Part shown: positions 32,501 to 47,300 of the stretch, one piece after another
Layout of the letters: every line of letters starts with the position of its first letter
How positions within the stretch are numbered: position 1 is the first letter of the stretch
DNA from: Varanus komodoensis
Lineage: Eukaryota; Chordata; Lepidosauria; Squamata; Varanidae
NCBI RefSeq assembly: GCF_004798865.1
Contig: NW_025336259.1
Location: 248,001-312,000, forward strand
Reading direction: 5' to 3'
DNA: 64,000 nt
Notes under the pieces: model-generated
Database searches by the model: none
The model's input: the letters and a program-made list of their open reading frames with translations, nothing else
Told to the model about the DNA's origin: nothing
Program-made: the position numbers and the translations under genes

Positions 32501-34119
32501 GTCCCGAATCTCCCAACAAAGAGCTACTTGAAAATGATGGATGGCACACGAAAGGAAGCACTGTTCACACCAACTGTGGCACTCGCTGCCCCAGGAGGTA
32601 GTGACGGCCCCCTGTTTGGATGGGGGCACGCAGTATTGCCCTGCGCCTCCTCCTGCCACTGGCCAACCAGCACGGCGTAGCAGCCCACTGCATTTCGTCT
32701 GTCTGGCACACACGAGCCCTGGAAAAGATCCCTTAACCGTCTGATTAGTGGCCATGTCGAGCAGACTGACTTGGAGGCTTGTTTCGGGGGGTGTAAAAAT
32801 TTGATGTCGAGGGAAAATCTAAATCCACACAGGGCAGGCTCAGCTTACTGCTGTCTCAGGCTGAAGCAGCCCTCGTCGGTAGGGTCACAGTTCTACCACG
32901 TGTTGGGAAAGTGGTCACAGGAGCTTTCATGGTCTTGTGCTGACCCTGCTCGAACGCCTGGCTAACGACATGTGCCCCCCCGTCACACCAAGCCAGCCTT
33001 GCCCACTCAGCGGCAGATCATGCAAAGCGGAGGCATGGGCTTCCTAGGCGAATGTCTTTTCCTCTTCTGGCTGAAAACCCAAGAGGAGGAATGGCTGTTC
33101 CTCACAGAATTTTACTAGGAAAAAAAGTGCACCACTCCAAATCAGCCAAAGCTGATGGGAGAAACCACAAGCTCTGCAGGACAAGTTGCCCAGGTGCCCA
33201 GGTGCCTCTGTTCATCCACAACGCACCCTCTAGGTTAAGTCACATCTACTCCCCATTCTGTGGGTTGGATCCTGGCTGAGTCAACCTTATGACCCGAACT
33301 TTAACCCTCAACCTGATTTTTAGAGATCCCCTTTCCCACAGCACCCCTTAGTCCCGAGTAGCATTTCGAGGGGCTGAAGCAGCTCCTGGATGGGTGGGAG
33401 CCGCTCCCTTGTACAGGCCTTCCAGGCCATGCCCGACTCTGGATCAAACCCACTGCAAGAATTATTTTTGTCTGCTTCCTTTAGACTCCAGACGTGTCTT
33501 AAAAAAGAGAATGCAGAATTTTAGTCATGATTTTAAGTATTTCACTGGATTTTAACCAAGTTTTAACTGGATTCCCCCTCTTATTTCATTATCCATGTCT
33601 TTTGATTAAAACACAGTACAAATTTAGGTCAAGCAAAATACATTCCAAGACCCTACAGCCTTATCCAATAACAGCAGAAGTAGCCTACAGTTCCTACAAG
33701 GTAGTTGTTCAGCCTCCTACATAAATAAGGTGATCTTTATACCCATGTTATCCTTTAAATAAAGGGGGGGGGTCAAATTTCTCTCTACCTCTCTTTTCCA
33801 CCTTTCAGAGAACCTGTTTGCTTCACCTAAGGATGATGACAGACCCAGTAACAGCTAGATTAAATTCTCTAAAATGGAAGAAACCAGCCACTGCCTGTTG
33901 CTTCATCCCCACAGTCTGGGGGAACCTGAAACCATCACAGCATTTGTCTGTCACTTCCTCTGACTGTACCAAAACGGTCACTCCAAGACTTCAACCCACC
34001 CAAACTTCCTGCCCACTGCTTTTTTTTTTTTACTGCCCTGCCCAGTGGGAGAGTTCTTGAGAATGTGAAAGCTTGAGTGCTGTCTTGAAACCTTCAGGCT
34101 GGCCTGGGAAAGGTATATG

Positions 34120-34660
34120 GATGCTCATGTTCAGCTGCTCAGTTGTGTCTGACTGGAAGCGATCCTATGGGCCAGATCTCGCCACACCGTCTGATCCCGT
34201 GCACCTCCTTCGACTGAACGATGCTCCGGCCCGCACCCTCTTTGATGGAGCCTCGCCACCTCGCTCTTTGGCGACCTGGTTTTCTCTTGCCGCTGAGCAT
34301 TCCAAGCATTCTGTCTTTTCCTAATGAGCTTGATGGCGTGACGTGGCCAAAATATATGAGTCTCTGTTTTGTTATCTTGCCAATCAGGGACACGTGTGGC
34401 TTAATATGCTCCAGCAGCTGCTCGTTCGTCACCCCCACTGTCCATGGAATGCGCGGCAGCCTCCGCCAACACCGCAGCTCGAGTGAGTCGATTCTCCTCT
34501 TGCCTTGCCTTTTCATTGTCCAACTTTCACAACTGTAGGTTGCTAAAGGGAAAATGATCACTCGGACCAACCTGCACTTGGTTGCCAAGCTGATGTTCTT
34601 GTTTTTCCACACGTGATTCATGCCTGTCATTGCCATACGACCTAGTGAAATGCCTTGCTT
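34120..34660 (-). mobile_element. BovB/RTE-type LINE, 3' part
   Basis: The minus-strand frame encodes KNKNISLATKCRLVRVIIF, SCESWTMKRQGKRRIDSLEL, CWRRLPRIPWTVGVTN and FGHVTPSSSLGKDRMLGML, all characteristic of the C-terminal end of BovB-like reverse transcriptases. The tail on the left (TCAGTTGTGTCTGACTGGAA) is the BovB-like 3' UTR. It sits just past the PAAF1 3' UTR. Confidence 0.75.
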
Positions 34661-34886
34661 TATTTCTGGACTGTATTTACAACTGCAAGGAAGCAGTGCT
34701 CCAAGGAAAGTGAATTCCTCGACACATTTGGTTCAAAGGTGTCTGGACAAGAGATGTCAAAGATGAAAGGAAGCCCAGTGGAAACACCCAAGATCTTTTA
34801 ACTGTTGTGAGAGTGCAGGATTAAAAATAAACCAATACTCACCATTCCTGAGACAGTCAATTAAAACAGCTTGAAATCAAAGCAGC

Positions 34887-34892
34887 TTTATT
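34887..34892 (-). terminator. PAAF1: PAAF1 polyadenylation signal
   Basis: AATAAA on the minus strand lies 487 bases beyond the PAAF1 stop codon and is the first canonical signal. Another minus-strand AATAAA near 32109 could serve as a distal site but lies beyond LINE insertions. Confidence 0.65.
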
Positions 34893-35378
34893 TTAGATGG
34901 AAACTTACAGCAGGGGAGCAGGGCGAACCTCCACAGAACAGGTAATTCTGTGAGGAAGGCACATGATGAAAACACGGGGCTTCCGCATCTTCCAGATCCA
35001 CTCCAGCGGCAGTGCACAGGCTAGTAAAACATGTTCCCTTTTTTGAAGTCTGCATCCTGGACTTCCTCACACCATTCAGCTCCTCGCCCCTCTCAGGAAC
35101 AGCCACAAAATGGACAAGGGGAACAACTCCCACAAACTTCCTGTGAGGCTGAGTGCAAGAAGCTACCATAAAACTCTTCCGCTTACGCCCCTCGGCAAGA
35201 AACTTCAGCTTGGATCACAACATGGTCCCCGTCGCTCACACACGCACAACCCATTCGTGCTCCTGCACAGAATCCTGGAAACACGGCACTGGTACGGCGT
35301 CGGTCGAAGTGGTGTTTTTAAATTAATCCCTGAAATCTGTCCAGCATTTGTAGTCCAGCGTTTGAAGCTTCACTCAAG

Positions 35379-38283
35379 TCAGAGGTCTGAAAGCTGGTAT
35401 TTCCTTACTATGCTGTCCCTGCAACACGTGTAGATTTGCTTTTCCCACACAGCCACCTAGAAAGACCACAATAAAGGAGATCAGAGTAAAGAGCTGGTTT
35501 TTTGGTAGAAATCAAATCAACAAATAAAGGGGGGATCTGGTTTAGAATCTGCCCGCTATTTGGGGAGAAAGGGAACAGTCACAAGATGGGGAGTAAAAAA
35601 AGATGGGATGCTTCATGGTTTTAAGAAAGTCACATGAAATGAGCCTAAGCAAGCAGGAAGTGGAGAAAAGAAATAAATAAAAGTGAAAATTAAAGCCCAC
35701 TCGGAAGAGATGGGGGGTGTTGCATTGCATGCTGACCAGAAAGCAGCCATTTCGGCTCCTCCTGGTGGCAATGGTTCCCCTTCAGCACTCCCGGATTAGT
35801 AGAGAGACGCACTGTCACAACTAAGGGGGACCTAACAGTGGTCCTGACACGGCAATAACTCCACTCACATGACCAGACTTAGGGCCAACAGTGTTTTGTT
35901 TGGTTTGTTTGGAACGCTTATATGCCGCCCCACCCGCAAAAGTCTCGGGGCGAATGGGACGGCATATAGAAACAGAGAAGCAGAGCGAGGCGGAAGGGGC
36001 CTCCCGGGCCATCTAGTCTGACCTCCGGCACCAGCCGGCTCTGCTCGCGACATGCCCACCATGTGCACGTCCAGCCTATCCTTGAGTGTTATAATACTAT
36101 ACTAACACTATGTAAGTGTTAGGATAGTGCTACCACTCAGTGGTGCTGAGTTCTGACCAGGCTGTTTGGCCTGGCGAGTTCTTAAAGGCAGAATCTATAA
36201 CAAGGCGGCCACTAATCTCGTGGGGTCCCGCAAGAGCAAAGAGGCCTTGGATGAGCTGGGAGGGCGCACGGATTACAGCAGGGTAGCGGACGTGAGGCCT
36301 GGATGGGACACTGGTCCCAAGTGGTCACTGCGCGTTTTCCTTTTGACAAGCTTGTGTGTGCTGTGACTTGCCCTGAGATGAAGAGCTGGGTGCACGTTTT
36401 ATAAATACACCGAGCGCATTCGTCTGCAGAGGGCTGGGCGAGTCCCAGGTCAAGCCGCACCTCAGCCCTTTCACGGGGGCTCTGGCAAGCTCATTCACTC
36501 GGTCTCCTTGACAAGAAAACCGCCCTCGATCGTACGGTCTGCTGAGCTAATTTACATGAAAGCCCTGGACTTGTACAGCCCGTATTGTGGCAACTGCACT
36601 GGCTATGCATTTGGAGCGTAGGGCGCAAACTTACGCACACTGAGCGCAAAAGAAGGGCTGCGAAGTTCTTGCGTGCCCCCACTTTCCCTTTCCTGCTCTC
36701 GATCTTGGACTGAAGTACTAGTTCGTTCCTTCTCCTCTTGTGTGAAACCGATTTGCTCACCCCAAGCGGGAGCACAGCTTTTTAAACAATACCTTGTATA
36801 CCGGGTCACAGTCTGGCCCAGTGAGTTCAACAACATGGTCAAGATCCTGCTGCATAATGAAACAGCTTCCATCACCTGGAAACAGGCACAGAAGGGAGGG
36901 AAAAGAGCAAGGAGTCACTGGCTTAGGAAGCGTAACGCTCTGTGCAACAAAATGCTAGTTTGAGTCTTTAGCCCTCCCGGAGAGGCAAAGCACTCAAGAG
37001 GCAAGTGAGCCAGGCCTGCTGGTTCCAAGAACAGGCCCCGCAAGGCCCCGCAAGGCCTTTGCCTGTGAGGAGCAAATAGCGGCTAAAAGCAGAAAATGCT
37101 GAACGATGGGACAGTAAACAGCAGGGCTACCTTGGCTGGCAATGAATCCGTCTTTGTACGGTAACAAGGAAAACACGGGCGCTCCTGATCTATGAACAAT
37201 TCTAACTGGAGTCCTAGAAAGCAGGGAAAACAAATTTCTATCACCAAGAGGCACTCACACCATAATGCGTTGGCCAGAATCCTGCTTGAAACACCATGTG
37301 AATTGGGCCCAAAAAGCTTGGGTTTGTTCCAAACATACCTTTTCCCATTGTTTTTCTTGTAGGGAGACCTAGTGGTTCAGGGAATGCCCCAATTCTCCCC
37401 TCCCCTCCTACACAATTCCTCCCATCCCGGAGAGCACAGAAGGGTCACACTTTAATCCTACCCACTTGGTATTTCTCACATCCAGCTGGTATATGTTCCC
37501 ATCTTGCGTCCCTCCCAGGAGGTAGATGCTGGACAGGAACGCACAACAGTTAAATGCATCAGAGCCAACAAAGAGAAACACCTGAGGAAGAAGGAAGGAA
37601 AGAAGTCAAGCTGAGGATGTTCCATAGATGACAAACGGATATTTTTTAAAAATGCAACCCAGACGCCTCTGACAAAGTAATGAACTTTGTACTGCGAGAA
37701 CATCCACCAGGTTCCCAGACTGTCTCTGGTCAAGCAGAGACCTCAGCATTATCATGGGTCATCGTCATCCTCGTCATCATCTTTCTATCCCACCTTTCTC
37801 CTCTTGCACAGAAACCCAGGTGGTTTCCATGGTCCACTTCCTCCTGCCCATTTTATGTTTACCAGAACCCAGCAAGTAGGACTGGCTGAGAGGCAGCGAC
37901 AGGCCCAAAGTCACTCAGTGGCCTTCACTGCTGACTCAGTCCAGAATCGAGGCCTCCCCCAGTGTAATACTGTAACCACTATGCCACAGTGCCTCTCATA
38001 CCACACTGGCTCCCAGGTTGCTGCCTCACACAAATACAGACTATGCAGAAAGCTTAGCTGAGCTCTTTTGTAGAAAAACTGTCATAGTCTTCTTATACAT
38101 TATCAGGGTGAATGGATTTAATTCTAATATAAATCAGTAAAACAACTGATTTAAATACTGATTTAGGTCAAATCTCCATTTTAAAGTTTTCCGTGTATTT
38201 TCCCAAACAACAAACCACTAAGCCCCATGTAGTTACAGCTAAATAGTTTTATTTACACTATTTCATTCTTTCAAGTAGGCTTT

Positions 38284-38381
<98 letters not shown>

Positions 38382-41300
38382 TTTCCTTTTTACCTATAAA
38401 AGAAATACCTTGTTTTCACAAAAAAATGAAGTGCCTAAGAAAAATGAAATCCCTATGACTAATAGTTTGAAAGTTACAAGGTTGAAAAGGTCTGATCAAA
38501 CAGTTTGACTCCAATTTTATGGCTCTGTTTGAAACATCAGTTGTCGTTCACTCTGCTGGATTTTTTTTTCTGCCTTCACTAACTCTCCATAAAACTAAAT
38601 TCTGTGCTTGGGCACCACAACAACAAAAGCAGAGAACAATAACCTCTGGCTCGTGCATTTGCCAGAGAGATTGTATCAAAGAAAGAGCTGTTGTTAAGGC
38701 TGGACAGAACCATTTTCATGTGATGAAAAACTGAAGTTAATGCCCATTTTTGATTGGTAGATAATTTCATTCTTATGAAACTCTAAGTGTAGGTTTAACT
38801 TATGAAACTGTAACTGCAGGTTCACGAGGAGGTTCAATTGTTATTTAAGTTACAGAGAAGTAAGATCAATTTAAAGTTTTAAAAACCCAACTTTTAAAAA
38901 GGCGTTCTTAAAAAGGCATCCTTTAAAAAAAATCTCCTCTGTTTTCTGTTTCGGAACATGTGCAACAAAGGGTCAAAAGAAATAGTATGGTCAAGGAGAA
39001 TGTTTACCGGCTGCCTGCTTTGTAACCCTACGCCTTGCAATTTTTTGTCTTCCCGAGCCAGGAGCAGGAGTTTCCCCTCGGTTCCAACTTCACGCTCACC
39101 TGTGTTAGATAAAAAGCAGCTGTTTATCTTGTGAACATCTCAGGCCAGCAACAAGGGCGACCTGGAGGTGACGGGGACAGTCATTGCTGTGCTTCATATG
39201 GAAGCACATGGAAGAGGGTGCACGGGTGAAAGGAACTGGCTCCATCTCCACCTCGCCCCCCCACGCCCCACCGTCCCCGATGCTTTATTCCTTGCCTAGT
39301 TCCAAAACTCTACTATAGCACTGAGAGAGAAGATGGCTGATGGCCCAAGATATTTACTTCTGCATCCCCCTTTTCACAGAACTGAAATGGAACAGAAACA
39401 TGAATAATACAGGTACCCATATTCCAAGCTGTTCTTCAATACCTGTAAACAGCTTTATTTTTTAAATGGATACACTTATGGGGGAAGGACTCCCTGGAGA
39501 AGAGCCTGATACTGGGAAGGATTGAGGGCAAAGGAAGGAGGGGACGGCACAGGATGAGGTGGCTGGATGGAGTCACTGAAGCAGTCATCGTGAGCTTGGG
39601 TGGACTCCGGGGATGGTGGAGGACAGGAAGGCCTGCAGGAATGTTGTCCATGGGTGGGACACGACTTCGCAACTAACAACAACATGTACTTTTAAGGCAC
39701 AAAGTTATGCATACTTGTATAGAAAAAAGGCCTACAACTCCCAGAGATATGTAGAGAGAGATGGAACCATGGCTACATTGGGGGAAAACAGATTAACTAC
39801 AATGGATCCAACCATCACGGCCAGCTTATAAATGTCCTTTGAGATTGATGATGAGTATATGAAGCTGTAGGGGAAGGCCTCAATTATGAAATTAACTCAG
39901 AGGAAAGATTCTCCTTATGTTTAGAAAGAATAATGCCTAGAATGGCTGGCTGGGTATGCCAGGAGCTGCAGCACGTTCTTCTGACTAAACATGCAAAGGA
40001 CTGTGCCTTGATTTTTTTTAAAAGGGTTACTCTTGTTCCCAACATGCTTGTTCAAATGTATTACACTGAATTTTCACCCAAGATAAAAATTTGGATTGTA
40101 AATCACATTGGTGCTGCTGACAGAAATATACACAGAATTACCCAGTGCTTCTGTCCTTTCTTAATCAGATCTTTAAAATGACATTTGTCATGCAATCATC
40201 CAAAGATGCTCCGCAGCGAGCCGGCCCAGTGGCTTACCTCGTTCTAGCCCAGGATAACTTATCCACTAAACTCTCAGGTAAAGGTCACTGGAAGAGCCCC
40301 TCCTGCCTTTCGGCCCTGTCCAATCCACAAAAACAAAAGGTTTCCTGTTCTCCCAGCAGCAAATTACACAGCAAGACCAAGATGGTGTATATTTCCAGCA
40401 TGAACTGACAGATGGCAGAACAGAACAATCAGTGCCTTTTTGACTAAAAAAAGAGGCCACGCATGTCCCATTTCATTACTTACTGGGTGTTTTTTCAGGC
40501 GAGCCCAGGTTCAAGGAGTTGTCAGCTTCTCCCACAGCGATGCCGTTGACGGGGGAGCCGCAGTCTGCCACGACCCCCAGGCAAGCGGACTTCCCGCAGT
40601 CCCAGAGGCGGGCGGTGCCATCCCGAGAGCTGGAGACCACGTTCCTCCCGCGATCCACGACGGCTGTGTCCAGGATCCCTGCAACGTGGCGGGGAAAGCA
40701 CACGGAGTTGCCCCCGAAGGCGAAACCAGGAGAGCCGCCACCCGGCACACTGGCCGAGTGACGCTCCAGGACCAAACCCTTCAACAGGGTGGCCAAGACA
40801 GCCGGGGGGGGGGGGGGCGCTCCCTTTGGTCAGGTCCTGCACCTGCTGGCCAGGGGACTGTTCCCCCTCTTGCCCAGACCAGAAGCCTTATGCATTGGCA
40901 TGCGGGTCCAAGACACACCTCTGTTCACCTGCTCCAAGGATGGGACCGGAGGCAGAGGAGGAGGGACCATCCCTGCATCGGTGCCGGGCTTTGGAGGCCT
41001 TCTGCAGCCCAGCCCAACCACGGGGCAGTTCCCCCACTTCCGCCAGCTTCGTTTTGCTGCTCGACTGCAGAGGGTCTTGGCGCCCCGGGGCAGCCTCGCC
41101 TCTGCCCAGCTCCGGGGGGAATCTTCCAAGAAAGTGTCCTCTAGCTTTCCAGCCAAGGCGCTAGAAGACGCTTTGCTGACATTCCAGGCAAGAGCACGGA
41201 GGAGCGCTTTGTTCTCCTGGGAAACACCGCACGGCTCTTCTGGAGAGTTAGCTGGTCCTCCGGATAAGTAGCTAAGGGCAACCGGTGACCCAGGGGAGAT

Positions 41301-44300
41301 GCTGCAGCTCTGTCACGGGTCAGAGAAGAGGGCACTGTGGGGCCTGGGAGTGTGGGCACAGTGGGATGCGCACTTTATGGGAGGTAAGGAATGCGGGGGA
41401 TGACATGGCCACTTTCTCATCTCCATAGGGATGCGCCCGAGGACTCCGTGGAGCACGGGACAGAGACAGGGAAGGGGAGCTGCACACCCAGAAGCTCCAG
41501 CGAGCAAACGGACTTAACCTGCTTAGAGACAACTACGACGGTTGCGCATATTTCCACTGTCCATTCTCTGTACCTGCTCTGTGGCCCTGAAAAGTTGCAG
41601 CGCAGCGGGCATCCTCTGCCGACCAGACTTTGAGCTGGGCATCCATCCCCCCGCTCAGGACCACGATGCCGGAGGGGAAGAACCTGCAGCAGTTCACATC
41701 ATACACGTGGCCTGCCAAAAACCTCTAGAAAGACAAAAGGACCCGCTGCTAGTGATGCAGTTACAAGACTCACTCTCTGCTGCGTTACTTAGCAACAAAG
41801 GCAGTGCAGATCCATCAACCGGAGCCTGATGCCGAAGACGCACACCTAAAGAAATCGAAATCCCCCCATTTGTTTTGAGTACCAGAAGTGAGCCTTTCCA
41901 CGTAAAAACCCATTCCCATTCCCTCAGCTCTCTGCATTTCGGCAGTGTAATGGAGGGCGGGGAAAATCACGGTGCTGAAAAATCCCACTGCACCTTGTAC
42001 ACACCATTAGACGCCACTGCCTTTGTTGTGAGCAGAAGCCCCCCACATGCGGGGGGTTTATTAGCCTGGAACAAGGCTAACACATTCTAGAGTGCAGCGT
42101 GATACCCTCATGCCTCCTGACTCCAGGACTTAGTACTCACGGAGGCGCCATCCCTGACTGGGGGCTGAAGCTCTTGTTATGGGATACGCTTTCCACAAAA
42201 AATAAATCCCTACGCATCAAAAAATTAGCACGTCAGGGAAAGATATGCTAGCGCAGCTTCCCCCCAGCATATTTTCTATGCCAGCTTCCACCCAGACGTG
42301 AGTTTACTACCTCCAGAGAATTAGGCCACTGTTGCAAACTCTGCTACACAAAAAGCAGTCAAGAGGCAGTGAAATGGCCAACTTTCTGGGTTTCTCTTTA
42401 ACCAGGCAGAGTGTTTGGGCTTGCTTGTGGCATAAAGATCAGTGGGCCCTCAGTCCTGTGGCCAAGTCCTGCATTCTGTCGGGGGAAGAACAACTGGCTG
42501 CTCTCTCCACTGAGAGAACCAGCAGCGATAAGGTGAATATCAGAAACTTCCTAGCCATGATTTGGCAGCAAGCAGGCACACATTTATCACGGTGTCTCTT
42601 TGCAACAGCTCTTCCTTACAGCCCTCAAACGGCTTTTGAAGCTCTTGAGTTAAATCAGTGGTTGGGGAAACGGCCTTCCCCCCACGAAGGACTTCCTTAG
42701 TTACAGATCACCAAAAGGCAAGCTTCAGGACCCAGCTAAATCAAATCTGGTTCTTACTCTTATTTCTCCATTTGCAGCTTGCCAGATTTTCATGGTCCCG
42801 TCGGCGCTGGTGGACACGCCAAGCCCCCCACCGCTGGAAATGTCAAGGCAAGTGACCTAAAGCGAGGACAGAGAAAGATGAAGTACCACAGCCTAGAAGA
42901 GCCCAGAATAAATAGGCGTTTGTGCAATTCATTACAACTCACTTCATTCCTAACCATGGGACTTCCTGTATGGGGTAGATGGGAGCTGTAGTTTAAAAAA
43001 TCTGCAGGGCAACACTTTGCCTACCCCAGTATTAATCGCTGCAGTTCAGTCCAGGAGCGACTGAATAAACCGGACGACAAAGCATTTGCTTAGAAATCTG
43101 CTTCATATAATTAGCCTATCAACTCCCAGAGAAGTTTTTTGACATATAAAAATCAAAGTTATATAATCACAAAAACTATGGTCAGGTTTCTCAGTATTGC
43201 CACAAACGATACACAATCATGCATAAAACGAGCGTGGGGATTCCCACTTTGAGCTTATCTCTGCATTTTTGCACCCTGTTCTTCCACCAAGAAAAGAACA
43301 CTCAAGATGGGCTTTGTGATTATAGGAACTCTTTTAAAAATAAAACAAAATAAAACCATGATTAAAACATATACATTAAAAGCACAGTTAGAGAATCAAA
43401 CAGGCAGCCAACTCAAAACCACAGGCACAAGCAGGCTTCCAGCTCTCCTGACACCAATGGAGTTAGCACAGAGCTGCTGACCAGTGATCCAAGACACTGC
43501 ATTTCACTGAACTGACCCGTGGCACCTTTGTCTCAAGACAGCCCATTTCAAACAGGTCAGTGAAAACACTTACACTTTTTGGATGGATTCTACAGAATGT
43601 TGTGTGGGGAGCCAGAAATTTTGTGGAGGCATTTTCACGAGGGCAGGAAACAAGCAGACTTTTCTGCAGCAGGAGGGAAAAGGGGAGAGGTAACATTCGT
43701 GTTTATCAAAAGCTCACTGGTACATTTGCTCATCATGAACTCTAACGAGACGGCATCAATTTGGTGGAAAACTCCGGGCAAGAGAGTAGAGGAAACTGCC
43801 AGAACTGCGCTTGATATTTTAAAGATGGATATAACCACATCACCTCCACACATCTGTTCTGTTCTTGTGATTTTAAGACAGACGCCTTAGGCGTGGGAGT
43901 TACTGTACTGTGTCAGTTTTAGGACATCTTTTCAAGCGGTTCTTTCACTGTCTGTATCTGAGCCTGCCATTCACCTGAGAAAAAGGAACTATTCCTCATG
44001 CATTAAAAAATTGTATTTGTTGGATCTTTTTAAGGAGGAAATTTATTTATTTGGGATTCTTGTATGCCGCCCCATTCGCAGAAGCCTCGGGGCAGCTTCC
44101 AACAAAGAAATAACAATACAAATATATAAAAACTGGAAACATCCAGGCAATAAATTAAAACCAATAAATAAACAATTAATTAAAATAACGTTTAAATAAA
44201 AAGGACTTGGCCTGGTGCCGAAAAGCAAATACCGACGGTGCCAGGCGGACCTCTCTGGGGAGCGCATTCCATAAGTTGGGCGCCACCGCAGAGAAGGCCC

Positions 44301-47300
44301 TCCTCTGGGTACTCACCCTCCTAATATCCTTCACGGAGGGCTCCCGGAGGAGGGCCTCTGCCGCCAATCTTAGGGGGCGGGAGGGCAAGTATGGATGCAG
44401 GCGCTCCTTTAGATAACCAGGTCCCAAGCTGTTTAGGGCTTTATAGGTGATTACCAACACCTTGAATTGAGCCCGGACTTTGATGGGGAGCCAGTGAAGC
44501 TGGAAGAGGACAGGGGTTATGTGAGAATAATGCCCCGTCCCCGTCAGCAGCCTGGCAGCTCTGTTTTGCACCATCTGAAGTATCCGGACTGTCTTCAAGG
44601 GCAGCCCCACGTAGAGCGCGTTACAGAAGTCAAGGCGGGAAGTAACCAATGCATGCGTCACTGTCATTAGGCAGTCATCTTCCAGATAGGAACACAGCTG
44701 ATGAAATGCTGGTTACTTCAGTACCTTCTAGTTGAGTAAAATTACTGTAAGGTGGCCTATGCGAAGTGGCTATTGAAAAGCGTTCAGTGGATTCGACTGA
44801 TGGAAAATGCTGCTGACAGATACAACAGGGACATATTACTATCAATGCACTGCATTTCTATCCTGCCTTTTTTCCTCTTGTGAGGAAGACAACTTACAGA
44901 ACTCCATTTTATCGTCACATGAACTACAGTGGTACCTCATCTCACGAATGCCTCAGTTCATGACCAAATCGGGTAGTGAACAGAAATTTCAGAAAAATTT
45001 TGCCTCAGGTTGCAAACTCCACATCGGGTGACAATCACAATCGCGCCTGTTTTCCCTGCATGGGTGCGATCGCAGTCGTACTGGTGGGGGGGTGATGGCC
45101 GCGATCACGCCCTTCTCCCCCCCAGCACAATTGCTATTGCACAACAATCGTTTGGACTCTCCCTCCAAACAATAACCTCCCCCCCCCACCTAAGTTAGTG
45201 TTCTCTACTGCACTGTACTTTGTTGTTCTTTGTTACGCTTCAAATTTTTGTGATTTTAAAAAATATATACTTACAGAACGGACTAACCTTATTTACATTG
45301 AACCTTATGGGGAAATTTGACTTGGCTCACGACCAATTTGGGTCATGACCAGAATCCTGGAATGGATTAAGTTCATGAGCCAAGGTACCACTGGACCCTG
45401 TAAAGTAGTTTGGGCTGAGAGTTTGTGACTGGCCCAAAGTCATCCAGGGAGCTGCGTGGGGACTAGAACCCAGATCTTCTGGGTCCCCGGTCCAGCACCC
45501 TCAGCACCATGCCATGCTGGCTCTCCTAACACTCCAAAAGTACCAGAAAGATGCTTTCCCAAGCTCCTCTTACAAGGCTATCTTTATGCACTGATATTTA
45601 TTGATAGGCATTTAGCAATTTCCTGATCTGGAGACAAACAGCTGTAATGCTATCCTTCACTTACCCCACGTGAAGCTTTGGACATCAGTTGTGGCATCTC
45701 ACTGTTGTTCTTAATAGCCCATTTGATCGTTTTTCAATTTACACTTTAATGCTAAATGCTGGCATTCTGTGGAGTGATGGTATTTTAAAATGCCATTAAC
45801 TCACATTGGAACCATGACAGTCAAGAGGCAGGATGTAAGTCCAATGCACAAACGAAGTTATAACAGAAGCTCAGGAAAGCTGAGTTATACTGCAAGAATG
45901 TATTGCGACCCCAAATCAGAGGATGGCAAGAGAAATACAGCAGAAGGGAAAGAAACAATTAATGTTCGGAGCATAAACAATATATGGAAAGGGTTACCCT
46001 ATAGAGCTGAATAGCAACGCTATCAGTGATCAGCCTGCCTTTCAACCATATGGGCAGAAGTGACTGTACCTTAGTTATTTCACTGACAACAAAGCCTTCA
46101 GATGCGATGATTTCAGGAATTCCATCTGAGCTCACCCCCTGGCATGTCAGGGTCCCGTACAGAGTGGACTTTCCTAGAAGACAACGACACCAAGGGACAA
46201 AAGGGAAGCTTTTGGACAAAACTACTTTAAAGAAGCCATTGACAACTATTGATACTTCTAGTATTATTGCTGATTGGCTTCAGAAATACCACTTCCACGT
46301 TTCCCGTTGGTCCTCACATGCCCACACCAATTAGACACTCATACATTATCACAGCCATCTCTACAACAGTCCTGTGAGATAGGCCAATATTATTAGCCTC
46401 ATTTTCAGGTGTGAGTGAGGCTGTGAAAATAATGGATGAGAAAGCTCTTAATCGTAATTTATCGTGATTTATTTATAACCCACCTTTTGCAATACAGATC
46501 TTCCTAAGGAGGACTTTTAAGTAAAATCGAAACAGAATAACACCACCGAATCATCACACTGCATCGGGGCAGGAGCCGGCTGATGGCCTATGGGGTGGAG
46601 ATGGGGGCTGCCAGCAGACTGGCAGCTGGCCCCAGTGCTGACTCTGCCCATCTTCCTTGCTGTCCTGCCACAGAGCAATCAGTGACAGACCACTGGAGTA
46701 AAGGGGAGTCCCGGTGGGGCAGGCTCTGAGGATGAGCTCAGTCCCGATAAGCAAGAAGAAATGAATGCACCCATTTGCAGAAATGAATGAAAAGGATCTA
46801 TTCAGTCATGGCATAGACCCATCTGCAGTTACTCAGTAAACTTGTTTTCTCCATGGCGTTTATTCACAAGTAAGCATTCATAGGCCAGCAGGATTGGAAC
46901 CAAATGTAAGGAACAGGAGAATTAAATTGTAGATCTTCCAAGTAAAGAAACAGAACAAAATGTGTTTTTTTAATGGTTTTCCATGCTTCCATGCTTTTAA
47001 CATCAGCCTAGCTCATGAAAATTTAGCACAGTGAATGAGAAATCTGTTCAAAACACAGCTAGCAGAAAGGTGCCATCTCAGGATCTTCTTGACAAGGCTT
47101 TTATTGTCGTGTCCAGTCTGCCTCACTTGAGGAATTTTATTGGGAGTTGAGGCATCGTGCAGCAATTCCATCTTCTTTCCCTCGGGCTGCTATCCTCTGC
47201 ATGCTTAGACAGAAAAACACCAGACTGGCAGGTCACTGGGAGCTGTAGACTCTTTTGTGTCTAAACATCCACAGATGTTTGCACCTTTAATGGCTCTGCA

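Larger units (their letters stand above)
31190..34880. other. DNAJB13-PAAF1 spacer without a gene
   Basis: A reversed SINE (31205-31415), CR1/L2-like tails (32185-32500 reversed and 32530-32760 forward) and a BovB-like LINE (34120-34660) account for about half. The part 31420-32100 and the part 32770-34100 show no gene or repeat that I recognise, only AT-rich sequence and short chance frames. Confidence 0.5.
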
